A stretch of DNA of 28,736 nt from Methylotenera_A sp046594885 (lineage in GTDB: Bacteria; Pseudomonadota; Gammaproteobacteria; Burkholderiales; Methylophilaceae), in contig JBKJRD010000098.1 in assembly GCA_046594885.1 (NCBI GenBank), positions 1 through 28,736 of the forward strand, given 5' to 3'. Positions 7,734 through 15,406 of the stretch are shown here, in pieces. A program made the translations under genes and the position numbers. Each line of letters begins with the position of its first letter. Positions within the stretch are counted from its first letter, which is position 1. The notes beneath the pieces were generated by a model. The model was not told the DNA's origin. It saw only the letters and a program-made list of their open reading frames with translations, and made no database searches.

Positions 7734-8483
7734 TCAAAACTCAAAATTTGATACTTTTGGACCGTTAACTAATTCAGGAATATAGGTTTCAAACAATACA
7801 TCTTGTTTAAAAACCGTATCTGATAAGCGTTGAATTAAAGTTGCCTGCATGGCAGGGCCGGTGCCTAATACAACGAATAGTTTGCCACCGTTTGCAAGCT
7901 GGTAACGCACTTTAATTGGCTCTATCGATGCCGAGGCAGTATAAACAATCAAATCAAATGGTGATTGATTTGGCAATCCATTTGCACCATCGGCAACCAT
8001 TAATGTCACATTTTGAATGTTTTCTTGGGTTAAGTTTTCGGCTGCTTTTGCACTTATTTCGGCGTTAATATCAACAGAAATAACCTGCTTTGCCAAGCCT
8101 GCCAATAGCGCTGCCATGTAACCGCTGCCTGTTCCAATATGCAACACATGATGCGCTTTATCTACGCTTAAGGCCTGCAAAATGCGGCCTTCTAATTTTG
8201 GGCTAAGCATGGTTTGCCCTGATGCAACATCTCGGCCGATGGGGATTTCAATATCGGCAAACGCCAAGCCTTGATATTCAGTTGGCACAAAATGTTCGCG
8301 CGGTATTTGATTCAACAATGCGAGCACCACAGGGTCCAATACTTCCCATGTGCGTATTTGTTGTTCGATCATGTTAAATCGTGCAATTTCGCGCGGCATA
8401 TTTGTTTCGGCAATTGGGTGCTGTTGGTTTAAGCCAAATACTTTATTTTCTGGTGATAAAGATGCTGTTTGTATCATATTCAT
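7734..8483 (-). CDS. pcm: Protein-L-isoaspartate O-methyltransferase family protein
   Basis: A 249-residue Pcm-like SAM-dependent methyltransferase. ARFNMIEQQIRTWEVLDPVV opens the domain, DVASGQTMLSPKLEGR is the substrate loop, and VLHIGTGSGYMAALLAGLA is the SAM-binding motif I, followed by ISVDIN and a GGKLFVVLG strand. Pcm methylates isoaspartyl residues of damaged proteins. The tolC-linked form in betaproteobacteria is common, but its exact substrate is less certain. About 28 residues precede the usual start of the domain; the internal ATG before IEQQ is less likely because conserved residues would be lost. It is the first intact gene of the pcm-tolC-isochorismatase operon, 37 bases downstream of an RND pseudogene. 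Confidence 0.88.
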   Translation of the reverse strand: MNMIQTASLSPENKVFGLNQQHPIAETNMPREIARFNMIEQQIRTWEVLDPVVLALLNQIPREHFVPTEYQGLAFADIEIPIGRDVASGQTMLSPKLEGRILQALSVDKAHHVLHIGTGSGYMAALLAGLAKQVISVDINAEISAKAAENLTQENIQNVTLMVADGANGLPNQSPFDLIVYTASASIEPIKVRYQLANGGKLFVVLGTGPAMQATLIQRLSDTVFKQDVLFETYIPELVNGPKVSNFEF

Positions 8484-8520
8484 ACTTTCATTTATTTAAG
8501 CTTAATTATAGCTTAAGTAT

Positions 8521-8894
8521 TCAAGGCGTTTCAGGCACTTTTACCCTAAACCAAGCCGGCAAAAATAGCATGGTTAGAATGATTGCTATTGTTAATATTG
8601 CTGTTGCTGTTAGCCCAATCGCCCTAAAAGCACTGTAGCGTTGATTCAACAATCGCTTACCAAGTCGGCAAACTCTGCAACTTGTCTTGGTCAATTTGAT
8701 GCATCAGAATCACCGAATTTCGCATAATCATGCCCGATAAACAATGCTGCCCAGCATGACTACAAATCCAAACGGCTGGTTGAATACTGGTTAAATATTC
8801 GTAACGCAATTGTGACTGCAATTAATCCTAATGGTGCGGTGGGTAACAGCAAAATTAAGCGCGATAAAAATAGCGCACGCGCTGCATACCTCAT
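8521..8894 (-). pseudogene. Remnant of an RND efflux permease (C-terminal region)
   Basis: No intact ORF fills this gap, but the minus strand translates in shifting frames into consecutive pieces of an AcrB/MdtB-type permease C-terminus: LLLPTAPLGLIAVTIALRIF, then QPFGFVVMLGSI, then LSGMIMRNSVILMHQIDQDK, then AIVEST, then FRAIGLTATAILTIAIILTM continuing LFLPAWFRVKVPETP to a stop at 8523-8521. At least three frameshifts separate them. The order and spacing match the family, so this is a decayed gene rather than chance. It lies just upstream of pcm-tolC on the same strand and may be what is left of an RND-TolC export operon. The 5' two-thirds of the gene is gone. Confidence 0.8.
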
Positions 8895-9027
8895 TTATGT
8901 AAGTAGTTGTTGACGCGTTAACTCGGTTTTTGGTTTTGGTGGCAGATTAAAATGATCAACTTAACAGCGTTAACTTAGCAGCGTTAATCTACCTTGTTAA
9001 CACCTAATCAATGAATATTGCGTGAAA

Positions 9028-10395
9028 TTACTTTAGGTTAAATAAATCCAGCTTGTACCAAAGTGAGCGTTCGCTAATTTCTAGTAACTTAGCCGCCTTG
9101 GCTTTATTACCATGGCTAACACTCAGTGCATCTGCAATTAGTTTTTTTTCAATTTGCGCAGTCATTTTAGGAATAGAAAAAAGCTGCTCTGCAAAAAATG
9201 GTGGTTCAAGCGCTGTAAAACTGCTGGTAGCCGTTTGTATTGACCACATATCGGCAGGCAAGTGTTGCGGCAAAATGGTTTGCTTGGCCGCCAAAATAGT
9301 CGCGCGTTCTAATATGTTTTCAAGCTCTCGCACATTGCCTGGCCAGGCATAATGTTGTAACTGATCAAGCGCTGCATCCGAAATTTTCGTGCCACTTTTC
9401 ATTAAAAAATGCTGTGTTAATCGCTGAATATCCTCTACACGTTCACGCAAAGGTGGGGTGTTTAATTGAAAAACATTCAGCCTATAATACAAATCTTCTC
9501 GCAGTTTGCCATCTTTAACTGCTTGTAGTGGATCACAATTAGTGGCTGCAATCACACGCACATCCAAAGTTAACGATTTATTACTGCCAATTTTTTCAAC
9601 CACGCCCTCTTGTAGCACACGCAATAGTTTGGCTTGTAGCTGAATGGGCATTTCTGATATTTCATCCAAAAAAAGTGTACCACCATCGGCGAGCTCGAAT
9701 TTACCGATGCGCTCTTTTACAGCACCTGTAAACGCGCCTTTTTCATGACCAAATAATTCAGATTCTAAAATTTCCGCAGGAATGGCTGCGCAATTGATTG
9801 CCACAAATAAGCCATTTTTGCGTAAAGATCCCGCATGAATGGCTTTTGCCACCAACTCTTTACCTGTGCCCGTTTCGCCAGTAATTAACACCGTGGTTTT
9901 TTCTGGTGCAACTTGTTGAATAAGCTGTTTTAACGCCAACATTGGCGCGCTACTACCAATAAAATTGCTATCTATCAACCCTGCATGGTTATCTGCCTTT
10001 AAATAGCTATTTTCTAACTGCAAGCGCCTTGTACTTAACGCTTTTGCAATGGCAATTTCCAATGTTTCTAAATCAAAAGGGCGCAAAATATAATCACTGG
10101 CGCCCAGTTTCATGGCCTCTACCGCAGTTTTTATTTCGCCAAGTGCTGTCACCATAATAAATGGTAGCGTCTCATTATCTTGGCGAATCGCTTTGAGTAA
10201 TGCCAACCCATTCATGCTCGGCATGTGTAAATCACTTACAACTAAATCGATGTGTTGGGCTTTAATTTTTGCTAGCGCCTCGTTGCCATCTGCCGCCAGT
10301 ATTGGTTTGTAGCCAGCTTGACGTAAGCTAATTTCCAACAAGCGACGCATGTTGGGTTCGTCGTCTACGGCTAAAATGCTGCATTGTTTTTGCAT
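9028..10395 (-). CDS. NtrC-family sigma-54-dependent response regulator
   Basis: A 455-residue regulator with three domains: receiver (about 5-120) with acidic residues D11-D12, phosphoacceptor D55 in VVSDLHMP and T83; AAA+ sigma-54 interaction domain (about 150-380) with GETGTGKE (Walker A), the sigma-54 contact loop GAFTGA, and LFLDEISEMP (Walker B); and a Fis-type helix-turn-helix at the C-terminus (HGNKAKAAKLLEISERSLWY). Phosphorylation by a partner kinase would drive oligomerisation and ATP-dependent opening of sigma-54 promoters. The usually invariant receiver lysine before PF is arginine here (R105). It starts 3 bases after the kinase gene stop and is surely coexpressed. The convincing sigma-54 promoter in this window (19952) is a candidate target. 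Confidence 0.95.
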   Translation of the reverse strand: MQKQCSILAVDDEPNMRRLLEISLRQAGYKPILAADGNEALAKIKAQHIDLVVSDLHMPSMNGLALLKAIRQDNETLPFIMVTALGEIKTAVEAMKLGASDYILRPFDLETLEIAIAKALSTRRLQLENSYLKADNHAGLIDSNFIGSSAPMLALKQLIQQVAPEKTTVLITGETGTGKELVAKAIHAGSLRKNGLFVAINCAAIPAEILESELFGHEKGAFTGAVKERIGKFELADGGTLFLDEISEMPIQLQAKLLRVLQEGVVEKIGSNKSLTLDVRVIAATNCDPLQAVKDGKLREDLYYRLNVFQLNTPPLRERVEDIQRLTQHFLMKSGTKISDAALDQLQHYAWPGNVRELENILERATILAAKQTILPQHLPADMWSIQTATSSFTALEPPFFAEQLFSIPKMTAQIEKKLIADALSVSHGNKAKAAKLLEISERSLWYKLDLFNLK

Positions 10396-10398
10396 GGG

Positions 10399-12063
10399 CT
10401 AAATAATGGCTCTATGAGTGGGTAATGAGATTGTAAACTGTGCGCCGCCGAATTGGCTGGTACTGTAGCGAATATCGCCACCATGCGCCTGCACAATTTG
10501 CCGCACTACTGCCAAACCTAAGCCAACACCGCCTGCGCGCTGCGTGAAAAATGGCTCAAAAATATACGCCTGATTTTCATCACTAATGCCTGGCCCATCA
10601 TCGGCCACCTGTATTTCGGCAATATCAAGATATTGCCGCAAACTAATCATTACTTTGCCATTAGTGGGTAAAATTTGAATGGCATTTAACACAATATTCA
10701 TCATCACTTGCGTGATTTGGTCGTGATCAACTTCTGCTGTAACAGGTGCTGATAATACTAAATTGAGCGCGATATTTTTAGCTTGTGCTTGAACACGTAA
10801 CATGCCAACAATTTGGGTCATTAGGCCAGTCAAATCAACCGCCACGAAATGCGGCAGACGTGGGCGGGCAGAATCAATGAGCGTAGAAACCAATCTATTA
10901 AGTCGTTCTGTTTCAGAAATAATAAACCCCAGCACCTCTTTTCCATCTTTGCTCAACTTAGGTTCGCGCAATAATAAATCGGCCGATGAGCGCAATATAC
11001 CCAGCGGCGTGCGCACTTCATGGCTCATGGCTGCGGCCATTTCACCCACCACGGCTAGCTTGGCCGCACGGGTTAAATTCGCCTGCATCTTAGTTAAATC
11101 TTGCATTAAATCTTCAAACGCAATCGCCAGCTCTTGCACCTCTGGCGGCCCAGTTTTGGGCGTTTCTGCCAATTGCTCTTGCTTAAAGCTGCGCACAAAT
11201 AGCGTTAATTTAGCCAGCGGCTGGGTAATGGCTTGTGCGATGGGTGTAACTAAAAAAGTGGCAAATAGCAGGGTGCTGGCTAACAGTGCCAAGAAAATAT
11301 AGCCTAAGCGGTGTACAGGCTCTACCGCTAACGAGTGCAGCTTTTCTACCCGCACCTGCCAAGTAGGTGCATCCGCTTGAATCTTAAATTCGCTTTCAAC
11401 ATGAATTTCATAACCCGTGCTTTCATTCCAATGGGTACTTGCTGCCAGCGCGCTACCTTGCTCGCCTAATAATGCAACAGTTGATGGTTTTTGCACCGCT
11501 GAATTGAGCAGATTTTGTATTTGCAGCCAATTAAACTCAGCGACTAATCGCCCAATGACCTGATCAGAACTGGGCTCTTTAATCTCTTGCGAAATCGCCA
11601 GCACATCTTGCTGGATAATTGAATAGGTTATTTTTTTACTACCAATAGCGCTAGTAAACCAAGCTATTGGTATTGGTGTCATTTGATTGATTTGCTGCGG
11701 ATGACTAGACGCAATGACTTTATTTTGACGATTAAGCACATATATCGTGCGATAAACATCACCATAACTGAGTTGTAATTCGCGCAAAAACGTTGATAAT
11801 CGTTTATCGACATCGTCAATTTGCAACTCTTGCATAATTGCCAACTCACTCCAAGAGGCCACATTTTGGGTGCGCTCAAACATCATGTGCGACACACTAT
11901 TGGCAACGGTTTGACTTAAAGTTTGTAAATCGTGGGTGATTTCTTTTTTTAATGCGTTTCTGGCCTGATAGAAACTTAAAAAACTCACCAGCATAGCCGG
12001 TAACAAGCCTGCTATTAAGAAGGCCAATAATAATAATTGACGAATCGTTAGGCGTTTAATCAA
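10399..12063 (-). CDS. Membrane sensor histidine kinase
   Basis: A 554-residue kinase. Membrane helices lie at about 10-32 and 253-275, enclosing a periplasmic sensor region of about 220 residues of the Cache-like length class. A HAMP-like linker follows (about 276-330), then HisKA with H348 in MAAAMSHEVRTPLG, and HATPase with the N-box MMNIVLNAIQIL (N456/N460), DDGPGIS and GVGLGLAVV. It autophosphorylates in response to a periplasmic or membrane signal and passes phosphate to the regulator encoded 3 bases downstream. The 89-bp divergent gap faces an outer-membrane barrel and a PstS-like protein gene, which may be its targets or accessory sensors. The ligand cannot be told from sequence. Confidence 0.93.
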   Translation of the reverse strand: MIKRLTIRQLLLLAFLIAGLLPAMLVSFLSFYQARNALKKEITHDLQTLSQTVANSVSHMMFERTQNVASWSELAIMQELQIDDVDKRLSTFLRELQLSYGDVYRTIYVLNRQNKVIASSHPQQINQMTPIPIAWFTSAIGSKKITYSIIQQDVLAISQEIKEPSSDQVIGRLVAEFNWLQIQNLLNSAVQKPSTVALLGEQGSALAASTHWNESTGYEIHVESEFKIQADAPTWQVRVEKLHSLAVEPVHRLGYIFLALLASTLLFATFLVTPIAQAITQPLAKLTLFVRSFKQEQLAETPKTGPPEVQELAIAFEDLMQDLTKMQANLTRAAKLAVVGEMAAAMSHEVRTPLGILRSSADLLLREPKLSKDGKEVLGFIISETERLNRLVSTLIDSARPRLPHFVAVDLTGLMTQIVGMLRVQAQAKNIALNLVLSAPVTAEVDHDQITQVMMNIVLNAIQILPTNGKVMISLRQYLDIAEIQVADDGPGISDENQAYIFEPFFTQRAGGVGLGLAVVRQIVQAHGGDIRYSTSQFGGAQFTISLPTHRAII

Positions 12064-12152
12064 GTGATTTTTAAGGCTGATATTGAGCCGTTATGAGACA
12101 ATCACGACTATCAAAATAGCGCCGCCAATACACTGCGGCTTTGGAACGAATC

Positions 12153-13157
12153 ATGCGTAATTGTTTTGTTTTCATCATTGCCAGTCTAGTGCTATCCACA
12201 TTGCTATGCAAGCCTATACAAGCAGAAGAAAATAGCAGTTGGATTGATGGTTTTCAGCTAGGCGGTTACAGCAGCGCGGGCATTATTTTGCATAGAGATC
12301 AAGAAGCAGAAGCCGCAGTAAATGAAGTGAGCTTGCTATTAACCTGGACGGGCGAAGGACGCTTGAGTTTTTTTAGTGAGCTAGAGCTAGAACGACCGCT
12401 GGCGTGGAATGATGATGAAAACTTTTCGCGCAAAGAAGGGCATTTTGATTTAGAGCGATTTTATGTTGATTATAATTTATCTGAACAAGTTAATTTTCGT
12501 GCGGGTCGCTTTTTAACGCCTAATAGTCGTTGGAACTTATTGCACGCGCCGCCGCTAGTGTGGACGACCTCGCGGCCACTGGCGACCACGCAGCTTTTTC
12601 CCACCGCCACAAACGGCATTATGCTGCATGGCGCCATTCCATTCAAAAACAGCGCTTTTGAATATAAACTATTTGGAGAATTATTAGAAGACCAAGAGCA
12701 AGACGCTGAAGAGCAACAGTTTGAACATGTGCGCGGATTACGCCTGAGTGTAAAAAATCAATCTGATATCGGCATATCCTTATTATCTTTTCGCGAAAAA
12801 GGGCTTAATGCTGCCAGCTACCGCATGTTGGGTTTAGATGCAGTAACAACCATCCAAAATATTGAAATTAGCGCAGAAGCTTTTCAACGATTTAATACCA
12901 ACAACCGAGATGGTGGCAGCGGTGCTTATTTGCAAACAGCAGTACCGCTTAATCGTTTGGGCTTGCCAGATTGGTATTGGATTACACGGCTTGAAACCTT
13001 GCAACGCCCGAATGAAAATACCAGCGAACGTTGGTTAATAGGCGCCACATGGCGGGTTAAGCCAACGCAATTATTCAAACTAGAATTTACTGGCGGCAGT
13101 GCGGGCTTGCCAGAATCGCCGCGTGGATTTAGCGCTTCTTTTGCGCTGTTTTTTTAA
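12153..13157 (+). CDS. Outer-membrane beta-barrel (porin-like) protein
   Basis: A 334-residue exported protein. I choose ATG 12153, with GGA eight bases upstream, over the TTG at 12141, because it gives a clean signal peptide ending KPIQA|EE. The mature chain starts with GFQLGGYSSAG and alternates polar and hydrophobic residues. It has RFLTPNSRWNLLHAPPLVWT in a porin-like position and ends in phenylalanine (ALFF), the usual signature for Bam-assembled barrels. I do not recognise a named family; it resembles phosphate-selective or generic substrate porins in style. Its stop overlaps the start of the next gene (TAATG), so the two are cotranscribed, divergent from the kinase/regulator pair. A role in uptake or sensing for that system is inference. 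Confidence 0.7.
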   Translation: MRNCFVFIIASLVLSTLLCKPIQAEENSSWIDGFQLGGYSSAGIILHRDQEAEAAVNEVSLLLTWTGEGRLSFFSELELERPLAWNDDENFSRKEGHFDLERFYVDYNLSEQVNFRAGRFLTPNSRWNLLHAPPLVWTTSRPLATTQLFPTATNGIMLHGAIPFKNSAFEYKLFGELLEDQEQDAEEQQFEHVRGLRLSVKNQSDIGISLLSFREKGLNAASYRMLGLDAVTTIQNIEISAEAFQRFNTNNRDGGSGAYLQTAVPLNRLGLPDWYWITRLETLQRPNENTSERWLIGATWRVKPTQLFKLEFTGGSAGLPESPRGFSASFALFF

Positions 13158-13669
13158 TGCTTAAATTGTTGCATAAACTGCGGATGCGTCAAATGCTGAT
13201 AGCCGGCCTGTTGCTGAGTGGTTTGCCGCTGGCACAAGCAGAAAGCAATGCACCGGTTATCGCGATTATTGTGAATAACGCTACGCAAAAAATAAATACC
13301 CATGCATTAGGGTTAAGTGAATTAAGCCTGATTTACTGGCGCAAACAGCTGTATTGGTCAAAGGGGCAGCGCATTAAACCCGTTAATTTAAACGCAGAAC
13401 ATGCGTTAAGGCAGCAATTTTCACAAGCGGTCTTGGGAAGCTTGCCTAAAAAACAAATTGATTACTGGAACGGCCAATATTTTAACGGCATATTGCCGCC
13501 TTATTCTGTTCATTCAGAAGAAGCTGTGTTGCGTTACGTTGCCCAAACTGATGGTGCGATTGGTTATGTAGAGGCCTGCCATGTGGATAGCCGTGTTAAA
13601 GCAGTGCTGTGGATAATTGATCATCAAATCAGCAACCTTGCGCCTGCCGATAAACAATGCCAGAACTAA
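13157..13669 (+). CDS. Small PstS-like periplasmic substrate-binding protein
   Basis: A 170-residue exported protein with a signal peptide ending LPLAQA|E. The body (LSLIYWRKQLYWSKGQRIKP, then FSQAVLG, DYWNGQYFNG, and VAQTDGAIGYVEAC) follows the shortened PstS-like fold often annotated as phosphate ABC transporter substrate-binding protein in betaproteobacteria. It is about half the length of true PstS, has only one recognisable lobe pattern, and has no ABC permease or ATPase beside it, so transport is doubtful; a sensory role is more likely. It overlaps the barrel gene by one base. It ends 21 bp before the convergent EamA gene, with no clear terminator seen. Confidence 0.75.
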   Translation: MLKLLHKLRMRQMLIAGLLLSGLPLAQAESNAPVIAIIVNNATQKINTHALGLSELSLIYWRKQLYWSKGQRIKPVNLNAEHALRQQFSQAVLGSLPKKQIDYWNGQYFNGILPPYSVHSEEAVLRYVAQTDGAIGYVEACHVDSRVKAVLWIIDHQISNLAPADKQCQN

Positions 13670-13690
13670 TCAAACGAATTTAATTTGCCA

Positions 13691-14113
13691 CTATTTTTTA
13701 GAAATAATGATTAAGCCTGCCAAAATTAACACCGCGCCAATGGCTATTCGCCAAGTAATCGCTTCTTTTAAAAGCCACCAAGCCAGCAATATAGCGACAA
13801 TAACGCTGGCTTTGTCGATTAAGGCAACAGTTGCTACGTCACCCACTTTTAGCGCTTTGTAATAAAAAATCCAAGAACAAGCCGTGGTAATGCCTGATAA
13901 ACCTAGCCACACATAATTCATTTTTTGTACTAATTTAAATTCACTAAGGTTTACCGCAAATAAAGCAAATAGCATGATTAGCCCACAGACAAACAGTGTG
14001 CGAATGGTTAAACCCATTTCAGCAGAAATGCCTGCTAAGCCTTGTTTGGCGACAACAGAAGTAAAGCCAGCAAAAACAGCCGAAATTGCTGCAAATAATA
14101 TCCAATCTTGCAT
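13691..14113 (-). CDS. Single-domain EamA/DMT-family transporter
   Basis: A 140-residue inner-membrane protein of five predicted helices matching one EamA domain: WILFAAISAVFAGFTSVVAK at the start, an ACSWIFYYKALKVGDVA segment, IDKASVIVAILLAWWLLKE, and a final helix ending in IIISKK. EamA proteins move metabolites or small solutes. The half-size form is thought to work as a dimer. The start is ATG 14113, because GAGG lies six bases upstream. A GTG at 14125 is in frame but is part of that ribosome site. It follows the DUF1003 gene by 12 bases, so probably one operon. The substrate is unknown. Confidence 0.85.
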   Translation of the reverse strand: MQDWILFAAISAVFAGFTSVVAKQGLAGISAEMGLTIRTLFVCGLIMLFALFAVNLSEFKLVQKMNYVWLGLSGITTACSWIFYYKALKVGDVATVALIDKASVIVAILLAWWLLKEAITWRIAIGAVLILAGLIIISKK

Positions 14114-14125
14114 ACTTAACCTCAC

Positions 14126-14641
14126 TTATGGGTGAATTTTTGCCAACTGTTGGTTCAGCATATCCAGCTTTTGTTCTAATAACTCAATACGTCCATCAAC
14201 GCCATGAATAGCCATTTCGGCACGAACATTCACTTCGTGATCGATTTCTGCATCTAACCTGTCGCGCGCACTTTGGCGATTTTGTGACATCATAATGATA
14301 GGTGCTTGAACGGCAGCCAGCATGGATAGTATTAAGTTAAGAAATACATAAGGATAAGGATCAAAAGCCCGATGGCTAGGGCCGAGTATTTCTGTATTGA
14401 TAAAAGCCCATATCAGTAAGCTCAGCGAAAACATCATAATAAAAGACCATGAGCCAGCAACGCGCGCAACGTTATCAGCCGCGCGATGGCCGAAAGTGCG
14501 CTGTTTAACATACTCTTGGTTAACGTTTCTGATGTCGCTATTTTGTTGCAGATAATCTTCAATCTGATGGCGTTCACTTGTTGAAAGCTCAGCCCAGCTT
14601 TTCTCAGAAAGCTTTTTAACTAATTTTGCTGGTTTTTCCAT
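14126..14641 (-). CDS. DUF1003 membrane protein
   Basis: A 171-residue protein recognised as DUF1003: RTFGHRAADNVARVAGSWSF leads into two membrane helices (about 63-83 and 97-119), with DPYPYVFLNLILSMLAAVQA and PIIMMSQNRQSARDR between and after them, then a C-terminal coiled coil (about 130-168). The family has no settled function. The cytoplasmic N- and C-terminal helices and the two-helix core suggest an oligomeric membrane scaffold. It sits between the EamA gene (12 bases downstream) and the duplicated four-helix protein gene (upstream), all on the minus strand. Confidence 0.9.
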   Translation of the reverse strand: MEKPAKLVKKLSEKSWAELSTSERHQIEDYLQQNSDIRNVNQEYVKQRTFGHRAADNVARVAGSWSFIMMFSLSLLIWAFINTEILGPSHRAFDPYPYVFLNLILSMLAAVQAPIIMMSQNRQSARDRLDAEIDHEVNVRAEMAIHGVDGRIELLEQKLDMLNQQLAKIHP

Positions 14642-14650
14642 CGCTCACCT

Positions 14651-15061
14651 TTAAACACGTACAGGTGTTGATTTTACATAATTTTGATAGCTTTCATAGC
14701 ACAGCACCCACAGCGAATACACGGTAATTCTGCCCCAAAAATCGACCATTACGATGGTGTCTGGCGTATTACTAATTTGATTAAAATAAGCCATTAATAA
14801 AAATAAAGGTATATTGAAACAGGTAGCCAGCAATACCATATTTTTTAGCGGCTTTATCGGTGAAATGTATCGCACGTATAAAGAAAATCCAATAAACCAC
14901 ATTGAATACACAGTAAACCTGCCCCAAAAATCAATAAAAACGGCGGATTTAGGATTGGTACTTAACACATGTAAATTGGCCAAAACTAAAAACACTGCAG
15001 TATTAGATACTACTAACATGCCCATTAAATAATTGAGCGCCTTATGATTTTGTTGTTTCAT
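14651..15061 (-). CDS. Four-helix membrane protein built from an internal duplication
   Basis: A 136-residue hydrophobic protein with two repeats of one helix pair. In each half a helix is followed by DFWGRxTVYSxW: first DFWGRFTVYSMWFIGFSLYV, then DFWGRITVYSLWVLCYESYQ. The preceding segments also align (VSNTAVFLVLANLH with CFNIPLFLLMAYFN), each followed by a short loop with an S/N-T-x-P pattern. So the gene arose by tandem duplication of about 60 codons. I place the start at ATG 15061 (MKQQNHKA), which has AGGA five to six bases upstream; TTG 15121 and GTG 15115 are in frame but lack ribosome sites. The conserved D, W, R and Y may line a binding site. I know no family name and assign no function. 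Confidence 0.7.
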   Translation of the reverse strand: MKQQNHKALNYLMGMLVVSNTAVFLVLANLHVLSTNPKSAVFIDFWGRFTVYSMWFIGFSLYVRYISPIKPLKNMVLLATCFNIPLFLLMAYFNQISNTPDTIVMVDFWGRITVYSLWVLCYESYQNYVKSTPVRV

Positions 15062-15189
15062 TTCATTCCTAATATTATTGACCATTTTTTGTGCGGCACG
15101 ATGTAGCTTGATCACGTGCAAGTATGCTGATAAGCACTTTAAAATTTGTATTGCCCATCAAGACTTAACGCTATTGATGACACAATTTT

Positions 15190-15366
15190 CTATTTTTTAG
15201 GCTGACTTAACAGCATTCCTGTCAGCACGTTATCGCACTTAATATAATGATGATATAAGCCAGCCAGCGCATAAACGCCCATCATTAGCAGCAACATTAT
15301 CCAACTCATTAACCCATGCAAGATAACGATTGGTTCTTTGTAAAGGGCAGCGTTGTGATTGAACAT
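15190..15366 (-). CDS. 58-residue cytochrome b561-like C-terminal fragment
   Basis: A small ORF 40 bases after the phosphoethanolamine transferase gene, with AAGGAAA before ATG 15366. It encodes one membrane helix and a tail, LAGLYHHYIKCDNVLTGMLL, which resembles the C-terminal end of cytochrome b561 (consensus style ALxHHFxxxDxVLxRML). H17 (VILHGLM) aligns with one heme-ligand histidine of helix 4, but the partner 14 residues later is V31, so heme binding is unlikely. The first three helices are absent, with nothing like them upstream. It may be a truncated gene still translated, or a small membrane protein exapted as a partner of the transferase. Family resemblance is clear; function is unknown. 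Confidence 0.6.
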   Translation of the reverse strand: MFNHNAALYKEPIVILHGLMSWIMLLLMMGVYALAGLYHHYIKCDNVLTGMLLSQPKK

Positions 15367-15406
15367 TATTTTCCTTACTTAAAACGCAATTCAGTTTTTA
15401 AATGAC

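Noticed and set aside
8381..8638. Plus-strand 85-residue ORF in the pcm/RND-remnant region
   Set aside because: The opposite strand gives pcm and clear RND motifs; this frame has no family resemblance.
8915..8987. Three GCGTTAA copies downstream of the regulator gene
   Set aside because: Short, irregularly spaced and located at the 3' side of the gene; nothing indicates a binding array or repeat family.
12074..12089. Second sigma-54 promoter before the barrel gene (AGGCTGATATTGAGCC)
   Set aside because: It has GG-N10-GC, but the flanking bases match poorly, and such a spacing is fairly likely by chance in a gap of this size.
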